From assembly GCA_021779835.1 (NCBI GenBank), contig JAJXZX010000004.1:1-64000 (forward strand): a DNA stretch of 64,000 nt. Direction: 5' to 3'. The stretch is from Pseudomonadota bacterium. Lineage in GTDB: Bacteria > Pseudomonadota > Alphaproteobacteria > Rhodobacterales > Rhodobacteraceae. Shown in pieces: positions 7,509 to 16,642 of this stretch (position 1 is the stretch's first letter; each line of letters begins with the position of its first letter). A program made the translations under genes and the position numbers. The notes under the pieces are model-generated. The model worked only from the letters and a program-made list of their open reading frames with translations. It did no database searches and was not told the DNA's origin.

Positions 7509-8618
7509 TCACTCCATCGGGATCGGGCGAGTGCCGGTGATCGACAGGCCATAGGCCTCAAGTCCGACAACCTTGGGCGTGCGCGAATTGGTCAACAGCG
7601 TCAGTTGGGTGATGCCAAGCTGCGACAGGATCTGCGCTCCGATGCCGTATTGCCGCAACGTCTGCGGCGAGGCGGAATCGTCGCCCACCAGCTTCATATG
7701 CGTGTCGCGCAACAGGACCAGCGCGCCGCGCCCCTCTTTCGCGATCAGCCGCATGGCATGGCCGAACTCTGCCGCGCGCCCTGCACCGCCAAGGCCGACC
7801 ACGTCCAGCATCGGGTCCAACGTGTGCATCCGCACCAACACGGGATCGGCACCCGACAGATCGCCCTTGATCAACGCGATATGTTCGGCGCCCTGCGTCG
7901 CGTCGGTGTAAATCCGCATCGCCCATTCGCCGCCGAATTCGGAATGCACGATTTTTTCCGAGGTCACCCGCACCAGATTGTCGTGCCGCCGCCGATAGGC
8001 GATCAGGTCGGAAATCGTGCCGATCTTCAGGCCGTGCAGTTGCGCAAAGCTGACCAGATCGGGAAGGCGCGCCATGGTGCCGTCCTCGTTCATGATCTCG
8101 CAGATCACGCCCGAGGGGTTCAGGCCAGCCAGCCGGCTGACGTCCACCGCGGCCTCGGTATGGCCGGCGCGCACCAGCACGCCACCTTCGCGCGCGCGCA
8201 ATGGGAAGACGTGGCCCGGCGTGGCGATGTCCGCCGCGCCCTTGGTCGGGTCGATGGCCACCGACACCGTGCGTGCCCGGTCATGCGCCGAGATGCCGGT
8301 GGTGACACCTTCGCGCGCCTCGATCGACATGGTGAACGCGGTTTCGTGGCGCGAGGAGTTCTTGGGGCTCATCAACGACAGCCCAAGCGCGTCGATGCGC
8401 TCGCCCGGCAGCGACAGGCAGATCAGCCCGCGCCCGTAGGTCGCCATGAAGTTGATCGCCTGCGGCGTTGCCATCTGCGCGGGGATCACCAGATCGCCCT
8501 CGTTCTCGCGGTCTTCATGGTCCACGAGGATGAACATCCGCCCGTTGCGGGCGTCCTCGATGATGTCCTCGATCGAAGATATTGCGTCGGAATAGTCGGT
8601 GCGTTTTGGATCGGTCAT
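7509..8618 (-). CDS. ribB: 3,4-dihydroxy-2-butanone 4-phosphate synthase with degenerate GTP cyclohydrolase II domain
   Basis: 369 residues in two halves. The N-terminal half is an intact DHBP synthase: DHEDRENEGDLVIPA, GRGLICLSL, SRHETAFTMSIEAREGVTTG (metal and substrate residues), then FPLRAREGGVLVRAGHTEA. The C-terminal half has the GTP cyclohydrolase II fold, but the segment where the three zinc cysteines should be reads MHTLDPMLDVVGLGGAGRAA and has no cysteine, so it cannot be a standard RibA. Such RibB proteins with an inactive partner domain are known in Alphaproteobacteria. Located in the ribE-orf-ribB-ribH-nusB block. A separate RibA must exist elsewhere. Confidence 0.92.
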   Translation of the reverse strand: MTDPKRTDYSDAISSIEDIIEDARNGRMFILVDHEDRENEGDLVIPAQMATPQAINFMATYGRGLICLSLPGERIDALGLSLMSPKNSSRHETAFTMSIEAREGVTTGISAHDRARTVSVAIDPTKGAADIATPGHVFPLRAREGGVLVRAGHTEAAVDVSRLAGLNPSGVICEIMNEDGTMARLPDLVSFAQLHGLKIGTISDLIAYRRRHDNLVRVTSEKIVHSEFGGEWAMRIYTDATQGAEHIALIKGDLSGADPVLVRMHTLDPMLDVVGLGGAGRAAEFGHAMRLIAKEGRGALVLLRDTHMKLVGDDSASPQTLRQYGIGAQILSQLGITQLTLLTNSRTPKVVGLEAYGLSITGTRPIPME

Positions 8619-8745
8619 GGTGGGCCTCTTTTGTCCACTCCCGGATACTGGAAAGGGCGCGCCTTGACCAGAGCGTCCAACCGTCCCGTAACGCCGAAGA
8701 TTGCGCGCTGACGCAGGGGATCGGTGCGCACTGGGGAAAGTTGGA

Positions 8746-9303
8746 TCAGCCAGCGGCGAAATATCGGTCGGCGGTCAGGTATCCGGCCAGCCCACCAGCG
8801 GCGCACCATTCGCGTTCCAGCGCGCTGTCGCCCACCAGGATCACCCGGTCGCCGGGCACGCGGGCAAGGGCCGCGCGCAAATGGCGACGCTGTTCGGCCC
8901 AAGGTGCCAGCGCCAGCGGCGCGTCGGCGGCATCGTCAAGCATTACCGCCGCAGCGCGCAATTCGTCGGGAAGCAGCGGCCGCTGTGCCAGCCCGATGCG
9001 CTGCACCGCCACCAGCGCCGCCAACCGCGCGGCGCGATCTTGCGGCAGGGCTGCGCGCACGGGAAACACCCGCAGCGCGTTGGATGAAAACAGGAAAGCG
9101 ACCACATCATGCCCGCTGGCCGCACGAACCGACGCATAGGTGCGATAATCCAACCCTAGCTCCGCCGCGCGACGCACGCGACCGCGCAACACCTCTATCG
9201 GCAGATGCGGCAACAGATCGGCCCGCGCCTTGGTCCAGCAATGTGTGCGCCAGGCGTGGCCCGGCTCCATCGTCGGGCCGCCGTTATGACCGGGGCCCGC
9301 CAC
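8746..9303 (-). CDS. uncharacterised conserved protein in the riboflavin cluster
   Basis: 185 residues, cytoplasmic, rich in Ala and Arg, with the N-terminal GPGHNGGP element seen at the start of several unrelated alphaproteobacterial proteins. I recognise no catalytic motif. It begins two bases after the ribE stop and is followed by a 127-bp gap before ribB, so it is cotranscribed with ribE and perhaps with the rest. A role in flavin metabolism is only suggested by position. Confidence 0.75.
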   Translation of the reverse strand: MAGPGHNGGPTMEPGHAWRTHCWTKARADLLPHLPIEVLRGRVRRAAELGLDYRTYASVRAASGHDVVAFLFSSNALRVFPVRAALPQDRAARLAALVAVQRIGLAQRPLLPDELRAAAVMLDDAADAPLALAPWAEQRRHLRAALARVPGDRVILVGDSALEREWCAAGGLAGYLTADRYFAAG

Positions 9304-9305
9304 GC

Positions 9306-9911
9306 TTAAACGCCCCAGTCGCGCAGCCGCGCCACATACCGCGCCAGCGTGTCAATCTCTAGGTTGACGAGCTGCCCCACCGCCACATCGCCCCACGTTG
9401 TCATTTTCTGGGTGTGCGGGATGAAGTTGACGCCGAAATCGCAGCCCTCGACCTCATTCACGGTCAACGAGGTGCCGTTAAGCGCCACCGATCCCTTGGG
9501 CGCGATGAACCCGGCCAAAGCCTCCGGCGCGCGGAACGTCACGCGCGTGCTGTCGCCTTCCCGGCGCAGCGCCACGACCTCGGCCACGCCATCGACATGG
9601 CCCGACACGATGTGCCCGCCCAACTCGTCGCCCACCTTCAGCGCGCGTTCGAGGTTGATGCGCTTGCCCTGCCCCCAGCCGTTTCGCCCGATGTTGGTTT
9701 TCGACACCGTTTCGGCCGAGATTTCAACGTCGAACCAAGGCTCAGGCCCCGCACCGGTCGCGATCACCGTCAGGCAGACGCCATCGCAGGCGATCGAGGC
9801 ACCAAGATCTATGCCCGCCACGTCATAATGCGTCGCGATGCGCGCGCGCAAATCGCCGCGCTGCTCCAACTCGACGATGCGTCCGATATCGGTGATGATG
9901 CCTGTGAACAT
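9306..9911 (-). CDS. ribE: riboflavin synthase, alpha subunit
   Basis: 201 residues with the internal duplication of RibE: the start MFTGIITDIGRI, first barrel ending with SIACDGVCLTVI, and second barrel with GSVALNGTSLTVNEVEG. It converts two lumazines into riboflavin plus the pyrimidine that returns to RibH. First gene of the minus-strand riboflavin block; the 229 bases before it hold the divergent promoters with the capsule gene kpsS. I looked for an FMN riboswitch there and did not see one. Confidence 0.95.
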   Translation of the reverse strand: MFTGIITDIGRIVELEQRGDLRARIATHYDVAGIDLGASIACDGVCLTVIATGAGPEPWFDVEISAETVSKTNIGRNGWGQGKRINLERALKVGDELGGHIVSGHVDGVAEVVALRREGDSTRVTFRAPEALAGFIAPKGSVALNGTSLTVNEVEGCDFGVNFIPHTQKMTTWGDVAVGQLVNLEIDTLARYVARLRDWGV

Positions 9912-10140
9912 GGGCCGCTCCTTTAGCTGCCCAAGGCCTAGCTTTCCAAAGGCCCGCTTGCAAGACCTGCCAACCCTGCGCGGGCTTTAACCGCAACCTC
10001 ACTTTTTTGCGTATTCTGCGCGGCAATCGACACAATCTTGCCCACCAGTCGTGCAAAGGTCTTGATTCTTAGTGACAAATAGGTGGCACCGCTGCAAACG
10101 GTAAAGGCCGCACACGCGATGCGGCAAGGGTAGCAAACGA

Positions 10141-11433
10141 ATGACCAACACCTCGGGGGCGGGCCGCCGCTTCCTGTTCCTGCAAGGCCCGCACGGCCCC
10201 TTCTTCCACCGGCTTGGCGCAATGCTGCGCTCTGCGGGGGCACAGGTGTGGCGCGTCGGCTTCAATCAGGGCGACCGGGCGTTTTGGTTCAACGCGCCCA
10301 GCTACATCGCCTACCAAGGCACGCCGGAGGAATGGCCAGAGGCGTTTGCCGACCTGATAACCCGCCACCAGATCACCGATATCGTGCTTTATGGCGACAC
10401 GCGACCAATCCATGCACAAGCCGTCCAACATGCCAAACGCGCCGGGCTGACGGTGCATGTGTTCGAGGAAGGCTATCTGCGCCCCTATTGGGTCACCTAT
10501 GAACGCGACGGTGCCAACGGGAATTCCCGCCTGATGAGCCTCAGCGTGCCGCAGATGCAGGCCGCGTTGGCGCAGCTAGACATGGATCTGCCCGACGCGC
10601 CCGCCCGTTGGGGCGACATGCGCCAGCATGTGTTTTACGGCGCGCTTTATCATTACTTCGTGCTGACCCGCGGTTCTGCCTACCGCAATTTCCGCCCCCA
10701 CCGCGCGATCACTGTGCGCAAGGAATTCCAGCTTTACCTCAAACGCCTGCTGTTGATGCCGCTGCATAAGGCAGAACGGTTCTTGGCCAGCCAACGCATC
10801 AAACTTGGCGGCTTTCCCTATCACCTTGTGCTGATGCAACTGGAACATGACGCAAGCTTTCAGATGCATAGCCCGTTCGGCACGATGTCCGAATTCATTG
10901 CGCTGTGCATCGAGGGGTTTGCCAAAGGGGCGCCCCAGCATCATCACCTTGTCTTCAAGGCGCATCCGCTGGAAGACGGCCGCGTGCCGGTCAAGCAGGA
11001 CATCACCCGCATCGCGGCGCAACATGGTGTGGAGCATCGCGTTCACTTTGTGCGCGGCGGCAAGCTCGCCGGGCTTTTGAACCACGCCCGCAGCGCGGTC
11101 ACCGTCAACTCTACCGCCGCACAGCAGGCGCTGTGGCGCGGCTTGCCACTGAAGGTATTCGGCGATGCCGTCTATGCAAAACCTGAATTCGTCTCGACCC
11201 AACCGCTGGCAGAGTTTTTCACCCACCCGACGCGCCCCGATAGCCGCGCCTACCGCGATTACCGCCACTATCTGCTTGAAACATCGCAGGTTCCCGGCGG
11301 GTTCTATTCGGCCCTTGGGCGGCGTGAATTGCTGCGGCAGGTCGTCGATATGATCCTTGCGCCGGAGGATCCTTATGATGCGCTCAGCTCTGGCAACGCG
11401 GCACCCCGGCAACAGTTGCGCGTCGTGAATTGA
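10141..11433 (+). CDS. kpsS: capsular polysaccharide export/Kdo-transferase protein KpsS-like
   Basis: 430 residues. Starts GRRFLFLQGPHGPFFHRLG, the usual opening of KpsS/LipB capsule proteins, with the later conserved motifs LYGDTRPIH, FEEGYLRPYWVTYE and FKAHPLEDGR. KpsS adds the first beta-Kdo to a phosphatidylglycerol primer for group 2 capsules, and KpsC extends it; KpsC is encoded two genes on. AAGGG lies about 10 bases before the ATG. Forms a capsule module with the export lipoprotein and kpsC. The other export genes (kpsM, kpsT, kpsE) are not in this window. Confidence 0.88.
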   Translation: MTNTSGAGRRFLFLQGPHGPFFHRLGAMLRSAGAQVWRVGFNQGDRAFWFNAPSYIAYQGTPEEWPEAFADLITRHQITDIVLYGDTRPIHAQAVQHAKRAGLTVHVFEEGYLRPYWVTYERDGANGNSRLMSLSVPQMQAALAQLDMDLPDAPARWGDMRQHVFYGALYHYFVLTRGSAYRNFRPHRAITVRKEFQLYLKRLLLMPLHKAERFLASQRIKLGGFPYHLVLMQLEHDASFQMHSPFGTMSEFIALCIEGFAKGAPQHHHLVFKAHPLEDGRVPVKQDITRIAAQHGVEHRVHFVRGGKLAGLLNHARSAVTVNSTAAQQALWRGLPLKVFGDAVYAKPEFVSTQPLAEFFTHPTRPDSRAYRDYRHYLLETSQVPGGFYSALGRRELLRQVVDMILAPEDPYDALSSGNAAPRQQLRVVN

Positions 11434-11521
11434 CCTGAGGAAAGCAGACTGGTTTTTTATTCCGCTTTTCTGTAGCTTAACAAAAAAAACTTGAGGCAGT
11501 CGCCGAAAAGGAACCAGAGCA

Positions 11522-12685
11522 GTGAAATCTATTGCATCCAAAGGGGTCAAAACGTTGACCCTCGTCGCGCTTGTTGCGCTGTTGGGCTCGTGCGGCGTTC
11601 CGCGCAGCGGTCCTAACAAAAGTGAAATTTACGCGGGGTCCGAACTAAAATCCGGCGACGCATTCGTGGTTCAGGTCAATGACCGGGTGACACGCGCGAC
11701 ATCGGTTGTGCCCGCTCTGGGCTTCTCCTCCGACTTCAAGAATGCGGGCCTTATCGGGTCCGACACGATCTCGGCGGGCGACAATCTGGCCATCACCGTC
11801 TATGAAAACGTTGCCAACCCGTTGCTGGGTGTGCCGGGGCAAAAAGCGTCGATTCTGAACAACGTGCAGGTGGATGCCGCCGGCTTTATCTATGTGCCCT
11901 ATGCGGGGCGCATCAAGGCGGCTGGTAACACGACCGAGGCGCTGCGACAGGCGATAACCCGCAAGCTATCCACCCAAACGCCCGACCCGCAGGTCCAGAT
12001 CGGCCGCGTCCCCGGTGACGGATCAACCGTGACGGTTGAGGGCGCTGTCGGGTTGCAGGGCGTCTATCCGATCACCCAATCGACGCGCACACTATCCGCT
12101 ATGATCGCGAAAGCGGGCGGTGTTGCGATTGCTGTGGACTCGGCTCTTATTCAGGTGACGCGTGGTCGCAAGACCGAAAAGGTCTGGCTTAACGACCTGT
12201 ACACCAACCCGAGCCTAGACATCGCGCTGCGCAGCAGTGACAAAATCTATGTTGAACGTGACCTGCGCGCCTTTACGGCTCTTGGTGCGACTGGCGCTCA
12301 AAACCGGGTGCCCTTCACCACACAGACCCTGTCCGCGATCGAGGCCATCGCGCAGGTTGGTGGTCTGAACACCATGGTTGCCGATCCCAAAGGTGTCTTT
12401 GTGTTCCGCAACGAACCGGCAGAAATCGCCAATGCCGTTCTGGGCCGCACCGACCTGGTCGGATCGCAGCGCATGATCTATGTGCTTGATCTGACGGCAC
12501 CCAACGGAATGTTCAACGCGCGGGACTTCATGATCCGCGACGGCGACACCGTCTTCGTAACCGAGGCACCGTTCGTCCAGTGGCAGAAATCTCTGTCGGT
12601 TGTTACTGGCGCTGTCAGCGGCCTTCAGACCGTCAGCACCGCTGCAACTGGCAAAAGCCTGGGCACCACCATCAGCGGCCACTGA
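11522..12685 (+). CDS. polysaccharide export outer-membrane lipoprotein (Wza/CtrA/KpsD-like)
   Basis: 387 residues. Signal peptide with lipobox LLGSC (Cys at about residue 25), then the polysaccharide-export domain: SDTISAGDNLAITVYE, VDAAGFIYVPYAGRIKAAG, and two SLBB-type segments around residues 170-290. It would form the outer-membrane pore for capsule export. The start is GTG (11522) with AAGGA nine bases before it. The 88-bp gap after kpsS is AT-rich and contains poly-A and poly-T tracts, consistent with its own promoter. Followed after six bases by kpsC, with a terminator-like hairpin just inside that gene. Confidence 0.9.
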   Translation: MKSIASKGVKTLTLVALVALLGSCGVPRSGPNKSEIYAGSELKSGDAFVVQVNDRVTRATSVVPALGFSSDFKNAGLIGSDTISAGDNLAITVYENVANPLLGVPGQKASILNNVQVDAAGFIYVPYAGRIKAAGNTTEALRQAITRKLSTQTPDPQVQIGRVPGDGSTVTVEGAVGLQGVYPITQSTRTLSAMIAKAGGVAIAVDSALIQVTRGRKTEKVWLNDLYTNPSLDIALRSSDKIYVERDLRAFTALGATGAQNRVPFTTQTLSAIEAIAQVGGLNTMVADPKGVFVFRNEPAEIANAVLGRTDLVGSQRMIYVLDLTAPNGMFNARDFMIRDGDTVFVTEAPFVQWQKSLSVVTGAVSGLQTVSTAATGKSLGTTISGH

Positions 12686-12691
12686 GGCAGC

Positions 12692-14731
12692 TTGGGCGAG
12701 AATGCCAATACCAATGCCGCCGGGGAGCCCACTCCCCGGCGGCTTTTTTGTTACGCGGGTGGCCTGCTGCGGCCCGGTCGCGTCATTCGCATCCTGACGC
12801 TTGCAGGGCTGAAACCCCGGATCGGCCTGCCCTCCTCCGACGATCTCGTCGGGGTCTGGGGCCGCAGTCCGCTTGCCCATCGCGGCGAGACTATTGCGGC
12901 AAAGCGCGGCGCCAAGCTGTTGCGCATCGAGGATGCCTTTCTGCGCTCCATCCACCCCGGTCGGATGGGCGCCCCGCCAATCGGCCTGCTTCTGGACCAA
13001 AGCGGCGTGCATTTCGACGCCTCCACCCCCAGCGATCTTGAACAGATGCTGCTGCGCGATCCGCTGGACGATGGCGCACTTTTGACCCGCGCGCGCGATG
13101 GCATCGGGCGGCTGATGGCGTCGGACCTGTCGAAATACAACAGCCATGACCAAGCCCTGCCCCCGCCAGCGCCCGGATATGTGCTGGTGGTCGATCAGGT
13201 GCGCGGTGATGCCTCTGTCCGTTTTGGCGGCGCGACAGAGGCCACCTTCCGCGAGATGCTGGTTTTCGCGCAAGAGGAACACCCGGGCAAACGGGTAATC
13301 ATCAAGTCCCATCCCGAATCTATCGCAGGCCTGCGGGTTGGCTATTATGGGCCAGAACACGTCTCGGCGCGGGTCAGCCTGCTTGCCGATCCGATCTCGC
13401 CATGGGCGCTGCTGGAGGGGGCGGTGGGCGTCTATACCGTGTCCTCGCAACTGGGGTTCGAGGCGATCCTTGCCGGTCACCGGCCGCGTGTGTTCGGCAA
13501 GCCGTTCTATGCAGGCTGGGGCCTGACGGCGGATGAGAACCCGGTGCCACGGCGGCACCGCATCCTGACCCGGCCGCAGTTGTTCGCGGCGGTAATGCTC
13601 AAATATCCGGTGTGGTACGACCCCTGCCGCGACCAGCTTTGCCGGTTCGAGGACGCGCTCGACCATATGGAGGCCGCGGTGCGCGCCTATCGCGAGGATC
13701 GTCATGGCCATGTTGCGGTCGGGATGCGGCTGTGGAAACGCGGGCCGCTGCAAAAGGTGTTTGGCGGCGAAAAGCGGCTGCGGTTCGAGGAAAACCCGGC
13801 GCGCGCGCTGGATCGGGCGCGGACCGAGGGGCGTGAGTTGTTGGTTTGGGCGGGTAAGGATTCGGACGCACTGACAGGGGATGTCGTCAAGCGGCGGGTC
13901 GAAGACGGCTTCCTGCGCTCACGCGGGCTGGGCGCGGCTTTGGTGCCAGCGCTTTCGCTGGTAACCGACGATCTGGGGATCTACTACGACCCGACCAAGG
14001 AAAGCCGGTTGGAGCGGCTGATCCTGAGCGGGCCACCGCCGGGCGGGGTCGCGCGGGCGGAGAGGTTGCGGGCGCGGCTGATCCGCGACGGTCTGTCGAA
14101 ATACAATCTGGGTGGCGGTCTGCCGGACATGCCAGTGGGGCACCGGATCTTGGTGCCGGGTCAGGTCGAAGACGACGCCTCGATCCGGTTGGGGACGGAC
14201 GCGGTTGCCACCAACCTTGCTCTGCTGGAACGCGTGCGCGCGGAAAATCCGGGGGCGGTTGTGATCTACAAGCCGCATCCTGATGTCGAGGCTGGCCTTC
14301 GGACGGGGGCGGTGCCAGAGGCAGACCTGGCGCGGTTGGCGGATGTTGTTGCCCTCCATGCCGATCCGGTCGCGCTGATCGAAGTGGTGAATGAGGTGTG
14401 GACCATGACCTCGGCCTTGGGGTTCGAGGCGCTGATCCGCGGGGTGGCGGTGACTTGCCTTGGCGCTCCGTTTTATGCGGGCTGGGCGCTGACGCGGGAT
14501 CTGGGGCAGGTTCCGGCGCGGCGGCGGGTTCGGGTGGAAATGGAGGCGCTGATCCACGCCGCGTTGATTGCCTATCCGCGCTATTTCGACCCGGTGAGTG
14601 GCCTTGCCTGTCCGGTCGAGGTGGTGGCGGAACGGCTGGCGAAGGGCGAGGTTCCGCGGCTGGGGCCAGTCAATCGGGGGCTGTCCAAGCTTCAGGGGCT
14701 TCTGGCGAGCTACGCCTGTCTTTGGCGCTAA
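12692..14731 (+). CDS. kpsC: capsule polysaccharide beta-Kdo transferase KpsC
   Basis: 679 residues, made of two homologous halves as in KpsC. Paired motifs are LLRIEDAFLRSIHPG and VEDGFLRSRGLG, DLSKYNSHDQ and LSKYNLGGG, VDQVRGDASVRFG and VPGQVEDDASIRLG, IKSHPESIAGLR and YKPHPDVEAGLR, and FYAGWGLT and FYAGWALT. The two glycosyltransferase active sites build the poly-Kdo linker on the capsule lipid anchor. The start I assign is TTG at 12692, after a GAGG; no ATG exists before the conserved region (LFCYAGGLLR). Codons 9-20 coincide with an intrinsic-terminator-like hairpin, so the start region is unusual. Confidence 0.9.
   Translation: MGENANTNAAGEPTPRRLFCYAGGLLRPGRVIRILTLAGLKPRIGLPSSDDLVGVWGRSPLAHRGETIAAKRGAKLLRIEDAFLRSIHPGRMGAPPIGLLLDQSGVHFDASTPSDLEQMLLRDPLDDGALLTRARDGIGRLMASDLSKYNSHDQALPPPAPGYVLVVDQVRGDASVRFGGATEATFREMLVFAQEEHPGKRVIIKSHPESIAGLRVGYYGPEHVSARVSLLADPISPWALLEGAVGVYTVSSQLGFEAILAGHRPRVFGKPFYAGWGLTADENPVPRRHRILTRPQLFAAVMLKYPVWYDPCRDQLCRFEDALDHMEAAVRAYREDRHGHVAVGMRLWKRGPLQKVFGGEKRLRFEENPARALDRARTEGRELLVWAGKDSDALTGDVVKRRVEDGFLRSRGLGAALVPALSLVTDDLGIYYDPTKESRLERLILSGPPPGGVARAERLRARLIRDGLSKYNLGGGLPDMPVGHRILVPGQVEDDASIRLGTDAVATNLALLERVRAENPGAVVIYKPHPDVEAGLRTGAVPEADLARLADVVALHADPVALIEVVNEVWTMTSALGFEALIRGVAVTCLGAPFYAGWALTRDLGQVPARRRVRVEMEALIHAALIAYPRYFDPVSGLACPVEVVAERLAKGEVPRLGPVNRGLSKLQGLLASYACLWR
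12716..12749 (+). terminator. strong terminator-like hairpin inside the kpsC 5' end
   Basis: Perfect 12-bp stem GCCGCCGGGGAG / CTCCCCGGCGGC, loop CCCA, followed by six T (12744-12749). It has the full form of an intrinsic terminator for the export lipoprotein gene (stop at 12685), yet lies within the kpsC reading frame. Confidence 0.85.
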
Positions 14732-14874
14732 TGGTGCGCTGTGATGCACTCAGGTACACTATTGATATTAAGTGATTACCAGAATTTCACCTGATTTCAC
14801 GGGATCTATTGGGGCTGGCGTGCCGCTTCGCGGAGGATATTTCGACCAAAGCAATGGGCAGGTCACACCTTGTC

Positions 14875-15987
14875 TTACGTTGCCCGACGCCAGTGGTGGA
14901 GGATGTCGCCGCCGATGGCGCGGGCTTCGACCAGCTGGAAACGCGGGGCGCTGGCGAGCGTATCGAGGCCGAGGGCGCCTAGGGCGGGTTGACCCTCAGC
15001 GCCGAGTGCCACGCCCGCGGTGAAGCCGATCAGTTCGTCCACCAGACCGGCGGAGAGGAGCGAGGCGGCGAGGCTACCGCCACCTTCGCAAAAGACGCGG
15101 GTAAGGCCTGCGGCGCCGAGGGCGGCCAGCATCGCGGCGGGGTCGAGGTGGCGACCGATGAGCGTCGGCACGGATAGCAGCGTCGCGCCAAGGTCTTGCC
15201 AGCGCGCCTGCGTCGCGGCGCTGGATTGGGCGGGGTCGTGCAGGAGCCAGAGCGGCACCTCGCGGGCCGAGCGGGCAAGTTGGCCATCGGACGCAAGATC
15301 AAGGCGGCGGGCGGCGACAACGCGCACGGGTTGGCGCACGGGACCAAAACCGCGCACCGTCAGCATCGGATCATCGGCGCGCGCAGTGCCCGCGCCGACC
15401 AGAACTGCGTCGTGGCTGTGGCGCAGGGCATGGACGTGATGGCGCGCCGCTGGTCCGGTGATCCAGCGGCTTTCGCCGGTGGCGGTGGCGATGCGGCCAT
15501 CGAAGCTGCTGGCGAGTTTGAGGGTGAGGAGCGGGCGGCCTTGCGAAACGCGCAGCAGGAAGCCCGCGTGGGCCTCGGTCGCGGCGCGCGCTTCGACATG
15601 TTCGGTCACATGAATGCCAGCGGCGCGCAGTATGTCGTGGCCCCGCCCCGCGACGCGGGGGTCGGGGTCTTGCAACGCGGTGACGACACGCGCAACGCCT
15701 GCGGCGATCAGCGCCTCGGCGCAGGGCGGGGTTTTGCCGTGATGGGCGCAGGGCTCCAGCGTGACATAGGCGGTGGCACCACGCGCAGCCGCGCCAGCCT
15801 GTGCAAGGGCGCGGACCTCGGCATGGGGGCGGCCCCCCGGCTGGGTCCAGCCGCGCCCGACGATGCGGTTATCCTTGACGATGACACAGCCGACCGCAGG
15901 GTTGGGCCATGTCTGCCCCAGGCCCCGCGCACCGAGCGCGAGCGCGTGGCGCATGTGGGCGCGGTCCGCCTCGGCCTGCGGGCTCAC
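14875..15987 (-). CDS. ribD: bifunctional pyrimidine deaminase/reductase RibD
   Basis: 370 residues. N-terminal cytidine-deaminase-like domain with HAEVRAL (catalytic His-x-Glu) and the zinc motif [18 protein letters not shown]-terminal NADPH reductase domain with [14 protein letters not shown] and [13 protein letters not shown]. It performs the second and third steps of riboflavin synthesis. Its start overlaps the nrdR stop by four bases, the common nrdR-ribD order. It is 5 kb from the other rib genes, with capsule genes between. Confidence 0.95.
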   Translation of the reverse strand: MSPQAEADRAHMRHALALGARGLGQTWPNPAVGCVIVKDNRIVGRGWTQPGGRPHAEVRALAQAGAAARGATAYVTLEPCAHHGKTPPCAEALIAAGVARVVTALQDPDPRVAGRGHDILRAAGIHVTEHVEARAATEAHAGFLLRVSQGRPLLTLKLASSFDGRIATATGESRWITGPAARHHVHALRHSHDAVLVGAGTARADDPMLTVRGFGPVRQPVRVVAARRLDLASDGQLARSAREVPLWLLHDPAQSSAATQARWQDLGATLLSVPTLIGRHLDPAAMLAALGAAGLTRVFCEGGGSLAASLLSAGLVDELIGFTAGVALGAEGQPALGALGLDTLASAPRFQLVEARAIGGDILHHWRRAT

Positions 15988-16451
15988 TCGTCGGCGGCGC
16001 CGTCCGGGCGCAGTTCGGACATGAACTTGTCAAAGTCGCCCGCCGCCTGGAAGTTGCGGTAAACGCTCGCAAAACGGACATAAGCCACGGTGTCGATGCG
16101 GGCCAGGGTCTCCATCACGATCTCGCCGATCACCTTGGAGGGGATGTCGGTTTCGCCAAGCGATTCAAGGCGGCGCACGATACCAGAGATCATCTGATCG
16201 ATACGCTCGGGGTCGATCGGGCGTTTCTGCATCGCGATGCGGATCGAGCGTTCAAGCTTGTCGCGGTCGAAATCCTCCCGTTTGCCAGAGGTTTTGACCA
16301 CGACGAGATCGCGCAATTGCACGCGTTCATAGGTGGTGAAGCGTCCGCCGCAGGCGGGGCAAAAACGGCGGCGACGGATCGCGACGTGATCCTCTGCCGG
16401 GCGCGAATCTTTCACCTGAGTATCGATGTTTCCGCAAAACGGGCAGCGCAT
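15984..16451 (-). CDS. nrdR: transcriptional repressor NrdR
   Basis: 155 residues. N-terminal zinc ribbon [26 protein letters not shown], then an ATP-cone domain ([19 protein letters not shown]) that senses ATP/dATP to repress ribonucleotide reductase genes. The frame extends eight codons upstream, but MRCPFCG is the conserved start and GGGAGAGG precedes it. Forms an operon with ribD. Confidence 0.95.
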   Translation of the reverse strand: MRCPFCGNIDTQVKDSRPAEDHVAIRRRRFCPACGGRFTTYERVQLRDLVVVKTSGKREDFDRDKLERSIRIAMQKRPIDPERIDQMISGIVRRLESLGETDIPSKVIGEIVMETLARIDTVAYVRFASVYRNFQAAGDFDKFMSELRPDGAADE

Positions 16452-16642
16452 TGCCTCTCCCTCGGGGTAAGTCACGATTTATCCACAGGCACTATAGGGC
16501 AGCCTCTACTGTTTGGGTAGGGGGTTAGTCACACCACAAGATCAGTGCGGCGAACGTGTCGCATACGGGTCGCAGGGGGCCGTGCGTGACAAGCGCTGCG
16601 CGGTGGCGCAGGGTTGAATGGGGCAAGTGGGAGGGCCTTGGC

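Noticed and set aside
6921-8711. 596-codon open frame on the plus strand across ribH and ribB
   Set aside because: It is antisense to well-identified riboflavin genes and its product is low-complexity His/Arg/Gln sequence; such frames are expected in GC-rich DNA.
9912-10140. FMN riboswitch before ribE
   Set aside because: I found no arrangement of the conserved riboswitch core in this region on the minus strand.
12215-13753. 512-codon open frame on the minus strand across the capsule genes
   Set aside because: Antisense to the export lipoprotein gene and kpsC, both of which have clear family motifs; no motif is seen in the antisense product.
16480-16642. Possible 6S RNA directly upstream of the 5-formyl-THF cyclo-ligase gene
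   Set aside because: This is the classical place in gammaproteobacteria, but I could not fold the segment into a 6S-like rod, and a better candidate with promoter exists at 5783-5948.
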